A stretch of 64,000 bases of DNA from Bacteroidota bacterium. Lineage in GTDB: Bacteria; Bacteroidota; Bacteroidia; Chitinophagales; Chitinophagaceae. Of this stretch, positions 53,831-62,663 are shown in pieces (the first letter of the stretch is position 1; every line of letters begins with the position of its first letter). The DNA lies in assembly GCA_018266575.1 (NCBI GenBank), contig JAFEAE010000023.1, positions 496,001-560,000 of the forward strand. The letters run 5' to 3'. The translations under genes and the position numbers were made by a program. The notes beneath the pieces are model-generated. The model searched no databases. It was given only the letters and a program-made list of their open reading frames with translations, and had not been told where the DNA came from.

Positions 53831-55135
53831 ATGAGTGAAATTAAAGTAGTTGAGCTTTTTGCTGGTGTGGGTGGCTTTCGAATAGGTCTAGAAGGATGGA
53901 AAGGTAGATCAGCTTTCACAGGATTTGAAAAGAAATTAAATTCACATTACAAGGTTATCTGGGGCAATCAATGGGAACCTTCTACTAAAACGCAGGATGC
54001 ATTTTATGTATATTCTTCAAGGTTTGATGGTAAACATTCTAATCAGGATATATCGAAAGTTATAGCTGAAGATTTTTCTCAAATACCAGATCATGATATG
54101 TTAGTAGGTGGATTTCCGTGTCAAGATTATTCTGTGGCCAGAACATTGAATCAAGCTGCTGGCTTAAAAGGCAAAAAGGGTGTGCTTTGGTGGTCAATTC
54201 ATAAAATTTTGGAAAAGAAGATTGAAAAAAGGAAGCCTGTTAAATACTTGATGTTGGAGAATGTTGACAGACTACTTAAATCACCCGCAACTCAAAGAGG
54301 AAGAGATTTTGCTATCATGCTTTCATCTTTAGCTAACTTAGGTTATGCTGTTGAATGGCGAGTAATTAATGCCGCAGACTATGGTATGCCACAAAGAAGA
54401 CGAAGAGTTTTTTTTATAGGTTATCACAAATCAACACCAACATATAAAAAGCTTTTAAAACTAAAGGACAAAAGGTCATGGATAATGCAAGATGGTGTTA
54501 TTGCCGATGCTTTTCCTGTGAATAATGATTCTCAAACACAGCCTCAAATTTTTAAAGGAAATTTATCGACATCATTACTAGAGCTTACAGAAAATTTTAA
54601 TAAAAAAGCTAAATCATCTCCGTTTAAAAATAGTGGAATTATGATTAATCACGAATACTTAACTATTGATACAACTCCTGATTTCAATGGGAAAGAAACA
54701 ACACTTCTCGACATAATAATAAAAGATGAAAATGAAATACCTAGTGAATACTTTATCGACGAGAATAGTCTAAAAAGCTGGAATAAATTAAAGGGCGCCA
54801 AAAAAGAGATAAGGGTATCTAAAGATGGATTTGAATACGAATATTCAGAAGGCTCAATGGTTTTCCCAGATGCTCTAGATAAACCGTCTAGAACTATCGT
54901 AACAGGCGAGGGAGGATCCTCACCATCGCGTTTTAAGCATGTAATATGCTCTCCAATATCAGGTAGATTAAGACGATTGACCCCACTTGAATTAGAAAGA
55001 TTGAACATGTTTCCAGATAACCATACAAAACTCAATTACATATCTGATATTAAGAGGGCTTTTTTTATGGGCAATGCTTTAGTCGTAGGTATTGTAGATA
55101 AACTTGGAAGATCATTTAGCAAAGAAATCTTATAA
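53831..55135 (+). CDS. DNA (cytosine-5-)-methyltransferase, likely GATC-type
   Basis: The 434-residue protein has the C5-MTase motifs in order: I VVELFAGVGGFRIGLE (6-21), IV GGFPCQDYS with catalytic C97, VI LMLENVDRLL, VIII GMPQRRRRVFFIGY, a target-recognition region, IX RLRRLTPLELERLNMFPDN and X MGNALVVGIVDKLG. It transfers methyl from SAM to cytosine C5. The Sau3AI-like endonuclease downstream makes GATC the most probable target (M.Sau3AI is a C5 enzyme), but this is inference. Confidence 0.93.
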   Translation: MSEIKVVELFAGVGGFRIGLEGWKGRSAFTGFEKKLNSHYKVIWGNQWEPSTKTQDAFYVYSSRFDGKHSNQDISKVIAEDFSQIPDHDMLVGGFPCQDYSVARTLNQAAGLKGKKGVLWWSIHKILEKKIEKRKPVKYLMLENVDRLLKSPATQRGRDFAIMLSSLANLGYAVEWRVINAADYGMPQRRRRVFFIGYHKSTPTYKKLLKLKDKRSWIMQDGVIADAFPVNNDSQTQPQIFKGNLSTSLLELTENFNKKAKSSPFKNSGIMINHEYLTIDTTPDFNGKETTLLDIIIKDENEIPSEYFIDENSLKSWNKLKGAKKEIRVSKDGFEYEYSEGSMVFPDALDKPSRTIVTGEGGSSPSRFKHVICSPISGRLRRLTPLELERLNMFPDNHTKLNYISDIKRAFFMGNALVVGIVDKLGRSFSKEIL

Positions 55136-55136
55136 A

Positions 55137-56300
55137 ATGGCTGGATACGTGTTTTTATTAAACGATATAAATAATCTTGCGCAAAGGATAGATTCAGGCA
55201 CTTATTCAACAATAATAAATAACCCGTCGTCGAATTATTGGTCTACTGCGATTGAATCTACAGTCGGAGATTATTTAACTATGAACCAAGGCGACAATAT
55301 TTATTTTTTTTCTAAACGTAAAATTTATGGTATAGGCGAACTTACCAGAATTCATGATTTCGTTTTTTTGCAGAATTTCCCTGATGCGATTCAGCCAAAT
55401 GAATATCAATATGAAGATGTGGTCGATGATCTATTATTTAATTTTGGTGAAGAAAGTTTTAAGAATAGGCTAATCTGTTTCTTTAGACCTGCACCACATT
55501 TTTTTAGAGATGGTGTTGATATGGATGACGTTTTGATGTCGGATCCATCAAAATTTAAAATGCTGAGGTTTATTCAAAACGTTTCTTTTATTAAAGTCGA
55601 CGATGAAGAAAATCAAGCCTTAAAAAATATTATTCTTAAAAGAAATATCGAAGCTGTGGTTAATCCAAATGAAGCAAATACCCACAACTCAGGTTTTGAA
55701 AATATTCACGAAGAAATTAATCAAAGAATTACAAATAATCATTCTCTGAATCTAAGCGAATTATTAAATCCATTCGTTCATGAAGGGAAATTAAGGCATG
55801 AGATGCTAGTTGAGATTGCTATTTTAGATCAAATTCAAAACAGTGATCATGAAACAATTGAATTATTCGGACAATGGGATTATTTATCTCATCAAGTTGC
55901 AGCATCTCCTTTTAAGCCGGTCGCATATATTGATAAAATAGACATTTTTGGCTTTAAATATTTGGAAAATCTTTACCCTACAATTGAAAAATATTTAGTC
56001 ATCGAAGTAAAAAAGGGAGAAGCAACGATTGAAGACGTGGCGCAGCTAATGAAATATATTGATTGGGTGAAAAATGAATATTCTTCGGGAGATTATTCCT
56101 TGATAAGATCATTTCTAGTCGCGAATTCGTTTAACCAAAATATTAATCAATCGATTGATGAAATTATTTTAAGAAATTTCATTTATGGATCAAGACCTTC
56201 GATTCCTAAAACATGGAATGATGTCACGCTCGTGAGTTACAATTATAATCAAGATATTGGAAAATTGAATTTTGCTATTCATGAAATTGCCATACAATAA
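55137..56300 (+). CDS. PUA/EVE-like domain fused to a PD-(D/E)XK nuclease
   Basis: The ATG at 55137, one base after the methyltransferase stop, is preferred; 387 residues. The N-terminal ~75 (YWSTAIESTVGDYLTMNQGDNIYFFSKRKIYGIGEL) resemble the PUA-like EVE fold that in other proteins holds flipped modified bases. Residues about 215-315 form a RecB-like nuclease: D266/D269, the IEVKK pair E290-K292, and QLMKYIDW. It overlaps the next gene by 20 bases, so translation is coupled. It may be a modification-dependent or accessory nuclease; it could also help Sau3AI-like cleavage. Confidence 0.6.
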   Translation: MAGYVFLLNDINNLAQRIDSGTYSTIINNPSSNYWSTAIESTVGDYLTMNQGDNIYFFSKRKIYGIGELTRIHDFVFLQNFPDAIQPNEYQYEDVVDDLLFNFGEESFKNRLICFFRPAPHFFRDGVDMDDVLMSDPSKFKMLRFIQNVSFIKVDDEENQALKNIILKRNIEAVVNPNEANTHNSGFENIHEEINQRITNNHSLNLSELLNPFVHEGKLRHEMLVEIAILDQIQNSDHETIELFGQWDYLSHQVAASPFKPVAYIDKIDIFGFKYLENLYPTIEKYLVIEVKKGEATIEDVAQLMKYIDWVKNEYSSGDYSLIRSFLVANSFNQNINQSIDEIILRNFIYGSRPSIPKTWNDVTLVSYNYNQDIGKLNFAIHEIAIQ

Positions 56301-57723
56301 AAACGACCCATTCTCGATTGAAAAATACGCAAAGATTTTATTGAATAAATCTATCAAAGATGTTATTGGACAAAAAGCAGTTCAAGAAAGAATCGGGAAG
56401 GGTAAATTCGGACAATTAATAGAGGAATTATATTTCCAGTACAGCCCAAATTCAATTTCTCAACCTGATTTCCCAGAAGCGGGTGTTGAACTAAAAACAA
56501 GCCCGCTCAAAAAGCTTGGCAATAGTTTTGTTTCAAAAGAGCGACTTGTATTTAATATCATTGACTATAACACAGAATATAAAAAGAGTTTTGCAAATAG
56601 TAGTTTCTGGAAAAAGAATTCTTTACTTCTTTTGATGTTCTACCTATATGAAAGGGAAAATATTGATATTGATTATATCTTTAAAATAATCCGTCTTTGG
56701 AGATTCCCCGTTAAGGATCTTAAGATAATAAAAGAAGATTGGGAAAAGATAGTTCAAAAAATAAAAGATGGAAAAGCACACGAATTGTCAGAGGGAGATA
56801 CCTTCTATTTAGGCGCATGTACGAAAGGAGCAAATAAAGAATCTACTCGAAAGCAGCCATTTTCTTCTATTCCCGCAAAACAACGCGCTTTTTCGCTAAA
56901 GTCAAAATATTTGAACTTCATTATCCAAAAAAGCCTGTATGAGAAAGAGGAGCTAATTGATATTTCTGAATATAAAAGTATTTTAGAAGAGCCTGAAGTT
57001 CAAGTAGCCGCTGAATCAGAGACTGAATACTCAAAGAAGTTTTTATTTGATATTGAACCAATAGTTAAGACACTAAATGATTACAGAAACAATGAAAGCT
57101 TCGAAGAACTTGTTATCAGAAAATTTATCCCTTTTTATAATAATACGGAAAAACAACTCATAAAGAAGTTGAATATAAATATTGAGACTGCTGCGAAAAA
57201 TAAATTTGAAGTTATCTCCAGAGGCATATTAGGAATCAAGAAAAAGAAAATAGAGGAATTTGAAAAGGCTGACGTTCAGATGAAAACTATTCGAATTGAA
57301 TCAAATAATAGTATCAAAGAAAGTATGTCATTCAGACAAATACAATTCAAGGAAATAATATATGAAGATTGGGAAGATTCAGAATGGTATCAAGAATTAA
57401 GTAGACGACTATTTTTTGTGATTTTCAAAGCTGACAATAATAATGAATATCGGCTTATGAAAGCTTTTTTTTGGTCAATTCCACAAAATGATATGGATTT
57501 ACTGCAAACTGTTTGGATAGATACAAAAAGAAAAATTAAAAAAGGCGACTTTGAACATTTTATTAAATCATCAGATAATAGAATAGGTCATGTGCGACCC
57601 AAAGCAAGAGACAGTGAAGATCTAATGGAGGCTCCTGATGGCACGATGCAAAAGAAAAAATGTTTTTGGCTAAATTCAGCATACATAAAATCCGTAATAG
57701 AAAAAGAAATTCGCTTAAGATAG
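56281..57723 (+). CDS. Sau3AI/MutH-like type II restriction endonuclease
   Basis: From the ATG at 56281 the protein has 480 residues, close to Sau3AI (about 490). The N-terminal half is MutH-like: GKGKFGQLIEELYF, then D63-x6-E70-L-K72 in DFPEAGVELKTSPLKK, exactly the MutH catalytic spacing. The C-terminal half is a second MutH-like fold where the equivalent ADVQMKT lacks the acidic residues, as in Sau3AI, where it acts as an allosteric or second binding domain. It should cut GATC unless protected. It is the last gene of the operon. Confidence 0.85.
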   Translation: MKLPYNKNDPFSIEKYAKILLNKSIKDVIGQKAVQERIGKGKFGQLIEELYFQYSPNSISQPDFPEAGVELKTSPLKKLGNSFVSKERLVFNIIDYNTEYKKSFANSSFWKKNSLLLLMFYLYERENIDIDYIFKIIRLWRFPVKDLKIIKEDWEKIVQKIKDGKAHELSEGDTFYLGACTKGANKESTRKQPFSSIPAKQRAFSLKSKYLNFIIQKSLYEKEELIDISEYKSILEEPEVQVAAESETEYSKKFLFDIEPIVKTLNDYRNNESFEELVIRKFIPFYNNTEKQLIKKLNINIETAAKNKFEVISRGILGIKKKKIEEFEKADVQMKTIRIESNNSIKESMSFRQIQFKEIIYEDWEDSEWYQELSRRLFFVIFKADNNNEYRLMKAFFWSIPQNDMDLLQTVWIDTKRKIKKGDFEHFIKSSDNRIGHVRPKARDSEDLMEAPDGTMQKKKCFWLNSAYIKSVIEKEIRLR

Positions 57724-57924
57724 AATCCTTTATCTAGAGCGATTGAATTGTTATTTTTTCTAAAAATTCTTTTCCAGCACTTTGATTTCCTAAAATAATT
57801 AGTAACTTTTGTGCATTATGATTTTATCACTCAAAAATCAATAACATGCGTTTCGAAACCCCCACAGCTCAAACCCTGACCCAATCCTGGACTAACACAG
57901 GATTGATCTGCAACATGGCACGTC
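57724..57924. other. Spacer before the recombinase genes
   Basis: No gene. A short inverted repeat AATCCTG / CAGGATT lies at 57882-57904, a possible recombination or terminator hairpin. Confidence 0.35.
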
Positions 57925-58113
57925 ATGTTATTAGGTTTGAGTTCTCCGCAATGGAAATCCGATAAGAAAAAATCTCTCAAAAGATCGCAACTCAAAGCAA
58001 AACGCAAGGCTAAAAAGCCAATACGTTTGACTTTAGATCAGCAGATCACTTGCTTTGCTGAAATCATCGTTGATGAATTATTAAGCGAAATGGATTTTTA
58101 TGGAAAAGAATAA
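57925..58113 (+). CDS. Small basic protein upstream of the serine recombinase
   Basis: The 62-residue product has a lysine-rich N-terminal half (SDKKKSLKRSQLKAKRKAKKP) and a helical acidic end. It overlaps the recombinase start by 14 bases, which supports a coupled real gene. Small genes in this place are common before Bacteroidota serine recombinases. A DNA-binding or directionality role is only a guess. Confidence 0.5.
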   Translation: MLLGLSSPQWKSDKKKSLKRSQLKAKRKAKKPIRLTLDQQITCFAEIIVDELLSEMDFYGKE

Positions 58114-59767
58114 AATAACAGGAAAAATAAATCCTGCATTGCAAAGTTTTGTCAAAGGTTCAGTAGATCGTCCTACAAGGTCAACAAAAAAATGTGTGAT
58201 CTATACTCGTGTAAGCAGCAAAGAACAAGATGAAAATACAAGTCTTGCTACACAAAAAAGATATTGTGAAGAATATGCTTTGAGAAAAGGATACATAATT
58301 GATAACTATTTCGGCGGCACACATGAATCTGCAAAAACAGATGAAAGAAAGGAATTCAAAAAGATGCTTGACTATGTTCGAAAGAACAAGAACATCGAAT
58401 ATATAATTGTCTCTTCATTAGATCGTTTTTCAAGGAGTGGAATGAGTGCTGCAAGCATTAGCGAAGAATTGCAAAGCATCGGCGTTAAAGTCGCTGCTGC
58501 TTCACAAGAGATTGATACCACCTCGCCATCTGGAAAATTACATAGAGACATGCTGTATCTTTTTTCTCAATTCGATAATGAATTGAGAAAAGATAAGATC
58601 ATTAAAGGAATGATCGAAAATTTGCGACAAGGCTATTGGGTTGCCGCAACTCCATTTGGTTATACCAATGAAAATAAAAAAGCAAAGGCGAAAGATCACA
58701 AATATGTTATTAATAAAGACGGAGAATTTTTGAAGATCGCTTTCAAATTAAAAGCGGAAGGCAATCTTACAAATAAGGATATAGTAGCGAAACTGCGCAA
58801 AATGGGTTGCACGATCAATTATAAAAGCTTTGTCCGCATCATTCAAAATCCGTTTTATTGCGGCTATATAACGCACTCTTTGATACCCGGCGAAATTTAC
58901 CGGGGAAAACATCCGGCATTAGTGACGGAAGCGGCGTTTATGGCGGCAAACCGGATAATTTCCGCCGAGCCGCGTGCCGCTGTTCCGAAAAAGTTTAAAA
59001 TCGGAGAATTACCGCTGAAAATATTTGCCAAAGCTGAGCCTCACCGGGCAAACGGGCTGCCCGGCGGCGACGGAAGCGGCGGAGATGCCGCGGCTCCGCT
59101 TACGGGTTACCGGAAAAAAGGTGTTTTTTATTACAAATCCCGCGAAAAAGGAACGGGAATAAATGTCAATGCCCGGCATTTGAATAACCTCTTTGCGGAA
59201 CAACTTCTGCAATTTGAATTTGAGAAAAAGAATGTTGCAAAATTGAAGTCGGAGATTTCAAGAATTATAAAAGAAAAATTAGCGGATCATATTGAAGAAC
59301 AAAAAATTTGGAAGCGGCAGTTAACCGAAATAAACGAACAAATAGAAAGGGTTGAAGAACGATATATCAAAGAAGAAATTTCAAAAGAATTGTTTGAAAA
59401 ATATTCGGCAAAATTCAAAAATGAAAAGAAGCAAATTGAAGAAAAATTAGCTGTTCGCAATTTAGATAGTTCGAACCTTGAAAAGATCATTGAAAAAGGA
59501 ATGACAATCTCCGCAAACCTGCGTGAACGTTGGCTTTCCGGCGACTTTGATAGAAAACAGAAATTACAGAAGCTTGTGTTTCCCGATGGGATTCTGTATA
59601 ATAAAGAAAAAGACAGAGTTCGAACTACTTACATCAACTCTTTCTTCGCCGAAATACCACGACTGGCAAGCGTTTCAGAAGAAAATAAAAAAAGCCATTC
59701 GTCAATAAATGGCTCAGATTCTCGCTGGGTAGTCCCGACAGGAATCGAACCTGTATCAAAAGTTTAG
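58100..59767 (+). CDS. Large serine recombinase, C-terminus running into tRNA-Arg
   Basis: The 555-residue frame has a resolvase domain (KKCVIYTRVSSKEQ with catalytic Ser39, SSLDRFSRSG), a recombinase DNA-binding domain (GYWVAATPFGY to HPALVTEAAF) and a C-terminal coiled coil (about 380-460). The zinc ribbon expected near 305-360 has none of its cysteines (IFAKAEPHRANG, AAPLTGYRKKGVFYYKSREKGTG). The last residues WVVPTGIEPVSKV are encoded within tRNA-Arg, so the original stop was lost or the attachment site supplies the end. GC content rises sharply from about 58855 to 59130. Confidence 0.85.
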   Translation: MEKNKITGKINPALQSFVKGSVDRPTRSTKKCVIYTRVSSKEQDENTSLATQKRYCEEYALRKGYIIDNYFGGTHESAKTDERKEFKKMLDYVRKNKNIEYIIVSSLDRFSRSGMSAASISEELQSIGVKVAAASQEIDTTSPSGKLHRDMLYLFSQFDNELRKDKIIKGMIENLRQGYWVAATPFGYTNENKKAKAKDHKYVINKDGEFLKIAFKLKAEGNLTNKDIVAKLRKMGCTINYKSFVRIIQNPFYCGYITHSLIPGEIYRGKHPALVTEAAFMAANRIISAEPRAAVPKKFKIGELPLKIFAKAEPHRANGLPGGDGSGGDAAAPLTGYRKKGVFYYKSREKGTGINVNARHLNNLFAEQLLQFEFEKKNVAKLKSEISRIIKEKLADHIEEQKIWKRQLTEINEQIERVEERYIKEEISKELFEKYSAKFKNEKKQIEEKLAVRNLDSSNLEKIIEKGMTISANLRERWLSGDFDRKQKLQKLVFPDGILYNKEKDRVRTTYINSFFAEIPRLASVSEENKKSHSSINGSDSRWVVPTGIEPVSKV

Positions 59768-59801
59768 GAAACTTCTATTCTATCCATTGAACTACGGGAC
59801 C
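59730..59801 (-). tRNA. tRNA-Arg (CCT)
   Basis: A 72-base cloverleaf on the minus strand with acceptor GGTCCCG/CGGGACT, T-arm ACAGG-TTCGATT-CCTGT and anticodon CCT; CCA is not encoded. Its 3' end overlaps the recombinase reading frame. TATTTTTG on the minus strand at 59829-59836 is the likely -7 promoter box. Confidence 0.93.
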
Positions 59802-59828
59802 ATTGTAGCATCAACTAATTTGAGCCCG

Positions 59829-59836
59829 CAAAAATA
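59829..59836 (-). promoter_or_regulatory. -7 box for tRNA-Arg
   Basis: The plus strand reads CAAAAATA, i.e. TATTTTTG on the minus strand, 28 bases upstream of the tRNA, identical to the tRNA-Phe box. Confidence 0.55.
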
Positions 59837-59893
59837 AGATTTTCCGGCACATCAGCCGATTCCTTGTTAACTTAGTTGGCAAAAATTCATACG

Positions 59894-60346
59894 ATGAGCC
59901 ATTTTAAAATCCGCAATGTATTATTCGCCACTTTTTTATTTTCTGTATCGTTTTCTTTCGCACAACCTAAACCTCATGTAAACCACACCACCATTTTTGT
60001 TACAGACCTTGCCCGTGCCAGTGCATTTTACAGTAAAGTGATGCTGCTCGATTCTATAGCAGAACCTTTTCACGACCACCACCACACCTGGTTTGATATA
60101 GGCAACCACGCACAACTACATGTAGTGAGTGGCGCTACTGCAGATATTGCGCACGATATCAATATCCATCTTGCATTTTCCGTAAAATCACTCCCTGAAT
60201 TCATGAAACATCTCGATGCTATGAACATAAAATACGGCGACTGGAAAGGCGATAAAAAAGTGCAGATGCGCCCTGATAATATCTCCCAGATCTATCTACA
60301 GGATCCCGATGGTTATTGGATCGAAGTGAATGACGATAAATTTTGA
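59894..60346 (+). CDS. Exported VOC/glyoxalase-fold protein
   Basis: From the ATG at 59894 the protein has 150 residues with signal peptide FKIRNVLFATFLFSVSFSFAQ and one VOC domain: VNHTTIFVTDLARASAFYSKVM, HTWFDIGNHAQLHVV, and IYLQDPDGYWIEVND with the metal-site glutamate. VOC proteins are metal-dependent lyases, dioxygenases or binding proteins; an exported one is unusual but known in Bacteroidota. It is the first chromosomal gene after the island. Confidence 0.82.
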   Translation: MSHFKIRNVLFATFLFSVSFSFAQPKPHVNHTTIFVTDLARASAFYSKVMLLDSIAEPFHDHHHTWFDIGNHAQLHVVSGATADIAHDINIHLAFSVKSLPEFMKHLDAMNIKYGDWKGDKKVQMRPDNISQIYLQDPDGYWIEVNDDKF

Positions 60347-60433
60347 TAAGTGGTAGGTAGTAAGTCGACCCCAAAGACTGACGACCGACAACTGTCTACC
60401 GAACAACCGCTTCCTACTTCTTCTTCAAAGCCC

Positions 60434-60441
60434 TATCTTTG
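60434..60441 (+). promoter_or_regulatory. -7 box before the TPR membrane gene
   Basis: TATCTTTG, an exact TAnnTTTG, 21 bases upstream of the ATG at 60463. Confidence 0.5.
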
Positions 60442-60462
60442 CACTCCTTATAAAACGGAGTT

Positions 60463-61113
60463 ATGAAATTCTATAATATACTTATCCGGTACAGGTTGCA
60501 GGTGGGGATCGCTTTTTTGGTTATCGCCATAGCTGCAAATATCTATGCTGGTTTCTGGCCTGCATTTCTTCCCTATCTTATCGGCGTGATCCTGATATTC
60601 GGGCATTTCTTTTTTGGGCCGCTGCGCATGATCCAGGAATATATGGAAGCAGGTGATATGGAAGGTGCTGAAAAAGTGTTGAATTCCATCAAATTTCCCA
60701 ACCTGTTATATAAGCCCATCCGCTCTGTGTATTATACGTTGAAAGGCAACATTGCGATGATGAAGCAGGATTTCACGAGTGCCGAAAAAAATATGAAAAA
60801 AGGGTTGGACCTGGGTATGCCGATGAAAGAAGCCGAAGGCGCAAGCTTGTTGCAGATGGGAATGCTGGCAATGCAAAAAAATGATATCCGCCAGGCCGAA
60901 AGTTATATCCGCCAGGCAATACGCAAAGGATTGCCCGATAAAGAAAATCAGGCGGCTGCTTTTTTGCAGTTATGTTCTATTATGATGACAAAAAGGGAAT
61001 TCCGTGCAGCTAAAGATTTTTTCCGCAAAGCAAAAGCATTAAAACCTACAACGCCGCAGATCATCGACCAGATCAAACAAATTGAAAAATATATTTCGCG
61101 GATTCCGGGGTAA
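60463..61113 (+). CDS. TPR membrane protein of unknown function
   Basis: The 216-residue protein has two N-terminal helices (VGIAFLVIAIAANIYAGFW and FLPYLIGVILIFGHFFF) and a C-terminal array of TPR-like repeats (AEKNMKKGLDLGMPMKEAEGASLLQMGMLAMQ, AESYIRQAIRKGLPDKENQAAAFLQLCSIMM). It is anchored in the inner membrane with the repeats probably in the cytoplasm. Partners are unknown. Confidence 0.75.
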   Translation: MKFYNILIRYRLQVGIAFLVIAIAANIYAGFWPAFLPYLIGVILIFGHFFFGPLRMIQEYMEAGDMEGAEKVLNSIKFPNLLYKPIRSVYYTLKGNIAMMKQDFTSAEKNMKKGLDLGMPMKEAEGASLLQMGMLAMQKNDIRQAESYIRQAIRKGLPDKENQAAAFLQLCSIMMTKREFRAAKDFFRKAKALKPTTPQIIDQIKQIEKYISRIPG

Positions 61114-61150
61114 TAAAAATCAGAGAACTAACGTTAACGTATAACCGAAT

Positions 61151-61621
61151 TTAGCTCATCCATTTACCAAACAATTCTTCTGTTTTCGAAAAACGAAAAT
61201 CAAAAATCCGTTTCAGTTTTTTTCTTACAAAAAAAGTATTGGCAATATCACCGATAAAACCAAGAGGGATTTTATAGTGAACGATGTCCTTCATTTCTAC
61301 GCCGCCATCAAGTATTTTAAAATGATGTTGATGGTGCCAGAAACTATATGGGCCGAAACGTTGCTCATCAACAAAGTAAATTTTATCTGCAACATGTGTT
61401 ATTTCCGTCATCCAGTACATGCGCAGGTTTAATAAAGGGCGCACATAATATTCAATAACCTGTCCTGCATACATGCTATGGTTGATTTGTGCAGAAAGGA
61501 TTTCAAATTTTAATTCGGACGGGGTGATCTGGTTTAGATTAGAAGGATCGGAAAAAAAATTCCAAACTTCGTCTATACGTGCTGGGATCTTTTGAACAAT
61601 AGTAAAAGAATGTACTGACAT
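61151..61621 (-). CDS. SRPBCC-family (START-like) protein
   Basis: The ATG at 61621 gives 156 residues that begin MSVHSFTIVQKIPARIDEVWNFFSDPSNLNQITP, the standard opening of SRPBCC cell-division-inhibitor-like proteins. An ATG at 61669 overlaps the regulator stop (ATGA) and would allow coupled translation, but adds residues not expected in the family. It has the helix-grip fold with a hydrophobic pocket; the ligand is unknown. Confidence 0.75.
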   Translation of the reverse strand: MSVHSFTIVQKIPARIDEVWNFFSDPSNLNQITPSELKFEILSAQINHSMYAGQVIEYYVRPLLNLRMYWMTEITHVADKIYFVDEQRFGPYSFWHHQHHFKILDGGVEMKDIVHYKIPLGFIGDIANTFFVRKKLKRIFDFRFSKTEELFGKWMS

Positions 61622-61665
61622 GGGGTTTGTATGATCTCCTAATAACCATACAAAAAGAAAATAGT

Positions 61666-62055
61666 TCATGCAAAAGAAGGAATGCGCAGTTTACGTTGTA
61701 TCATCTGGCGTAATACCTGGAAAGAATGTTCGCATTTTTCAATAAAATCGAAATAACCGTAGCGGAGCAGATTTTCTTTGGAGTAAATCCCGCGTTGGCT
61801 GGAAAAAAGAATAGCCGGAATTCCGGGTTTCTTTTTGCGTACAAATTGTAAAGTATCCAGGCCGTTTATTTTTCCGTCCAGGTTATAATCAAGCACAATT
61901 ACTGAAGGATTTTTGTGCAATTCGCTGATGCAGGCCTCTCCATTCGTAAAGAAATGAATATCGCCATTAACCGCCTCCAATTCCTTGGCAATAAGGTGTT
62001 GATAGAGCAAATTGTCTTCAACAACAAATATGGTAGGCTTTGAATCTGGCTTCAT
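61666..62055 (-). CDS. Single-domain response regulator (CheY-like)
   Basis: The 129-residue protein is a receiver domain only: TIFVVEDNLLYQHLIAKEL, phosphoacceptor Asp in VIVLDYNLDG, SSQRG and the K of DFIEKCE. No output domain is present. It lies near an Hpt gene and an NtrC-type regulator on the same strand, so it is likely part of a phosphorelay. It overlaps the longest reading of the downstream SRPBCC gene by four bases. Confidence 0.85.
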   Translation of the reverse strand: MKPDSKPTIFVVEDNLLYQHLIAKELEAVNGDIHFFTNGEACISELHKNPSVIVLDYNLDGKINGLDTLQFVRKKKPGIPAILFSSQRGIYSKENLLRYGYFDFIEKCEHSFQVLRQMIQRKLRIPSFA

Positions 62056-62198
62056 GACGATCTATTCCTCCGAAAATTATGCCGGAAATAAATTGATGTT
62101 TAAACAATTGAACGGCAGCAGCTTGTTTTTTAAAAATTTTACGTAATAGTCTCTATTTGGGAACAAACGTTTGTTTATTGGGAAATAGCTATTTGTTT

Positions 62199-62561
62199 CT
62201 AATTCACGATATCGGCCTGTAACTGATGAATACATTGGTCAATTATAAGATTGATTTTTTCTATCAACCCGGGTATTTTTTCAAGCGATTCTTTCTGTTT
62301 CGCAAACGATTCCACTTCCCTGATCTCGGTTTTCAGGGATTTAATGCCCATCGAATCAACCGTAGATTTCAGTTTGTGTGCAAGCTTGGAAACCTGGTCC
62401 CAGTTTTCCTCATTGAAAGCTTCATTTAATTCCCCAACATTTTTCGGTACAGTTTCAATGAAAAGCGCTACCATTTTTTTTATGAAACTTTCATCGCCGC
62501 CGGATACAGATTGCACCATCGACAGATCGTACAATTTTTCTGAAAATTCTTTTTGCGCCAT
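62199..62561 (-). CDS. Hpt phosphotransfer protein
   Basis: From the ATG at 62561 the protein has 120 residues, all helical, with the phospho-histidine in WDQVSKLAHKLKSTVDSMGI. It passes phosphate between receiver domains. Between the CheY-like and NtrC-like genes, it probably connects the two with a hybrid kinase encoded elsewhere. Confidence 0.85.
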   Translation of the reverse strand: MAQKEFSEKLYDLSMVQSVSGGDESFIKKMVALFIETVPKNVGELNEAFNEENWDQVSKLAHKLKSTVDSMGIKSLKTEIREVESFAKQKESLEKIPGLIEKINLIIDQCIHQLQADIVN

Positions 62562-62663
62562 AATTTCTTTTTTTGAGATGAAGACAAACAGCAATCAGCT
62601 TTTACTGATTGCAATAAGGATATTTTTCCAGCGGGTAGAATTGAGGGATATAGTGCAGGGTTA

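Larger units (their letters stand above)
46850..59767. other. Defence island, AT-rich (hsdR remnant to serine recombinase)
   Basis: The block starts with a truncated hsdR, contains HigBA, a PLD protein, a Septu-like pair and an R-M operon, and ends with a serine recombinase beside tRNA-Arg. It is clearly more AT-rich than the flanks. I searched by eye for a tRNA-Arg fragment at the left border and found none, so it cannot be said that one integration brought in the whole block. Confidence 0.7.

Noticed and set aside
46850..59767. Island as one element moved by the serine recombinase
   Set aside because: No matching attachment fragment at the left border, and the hsdR tail suggests several separate events.
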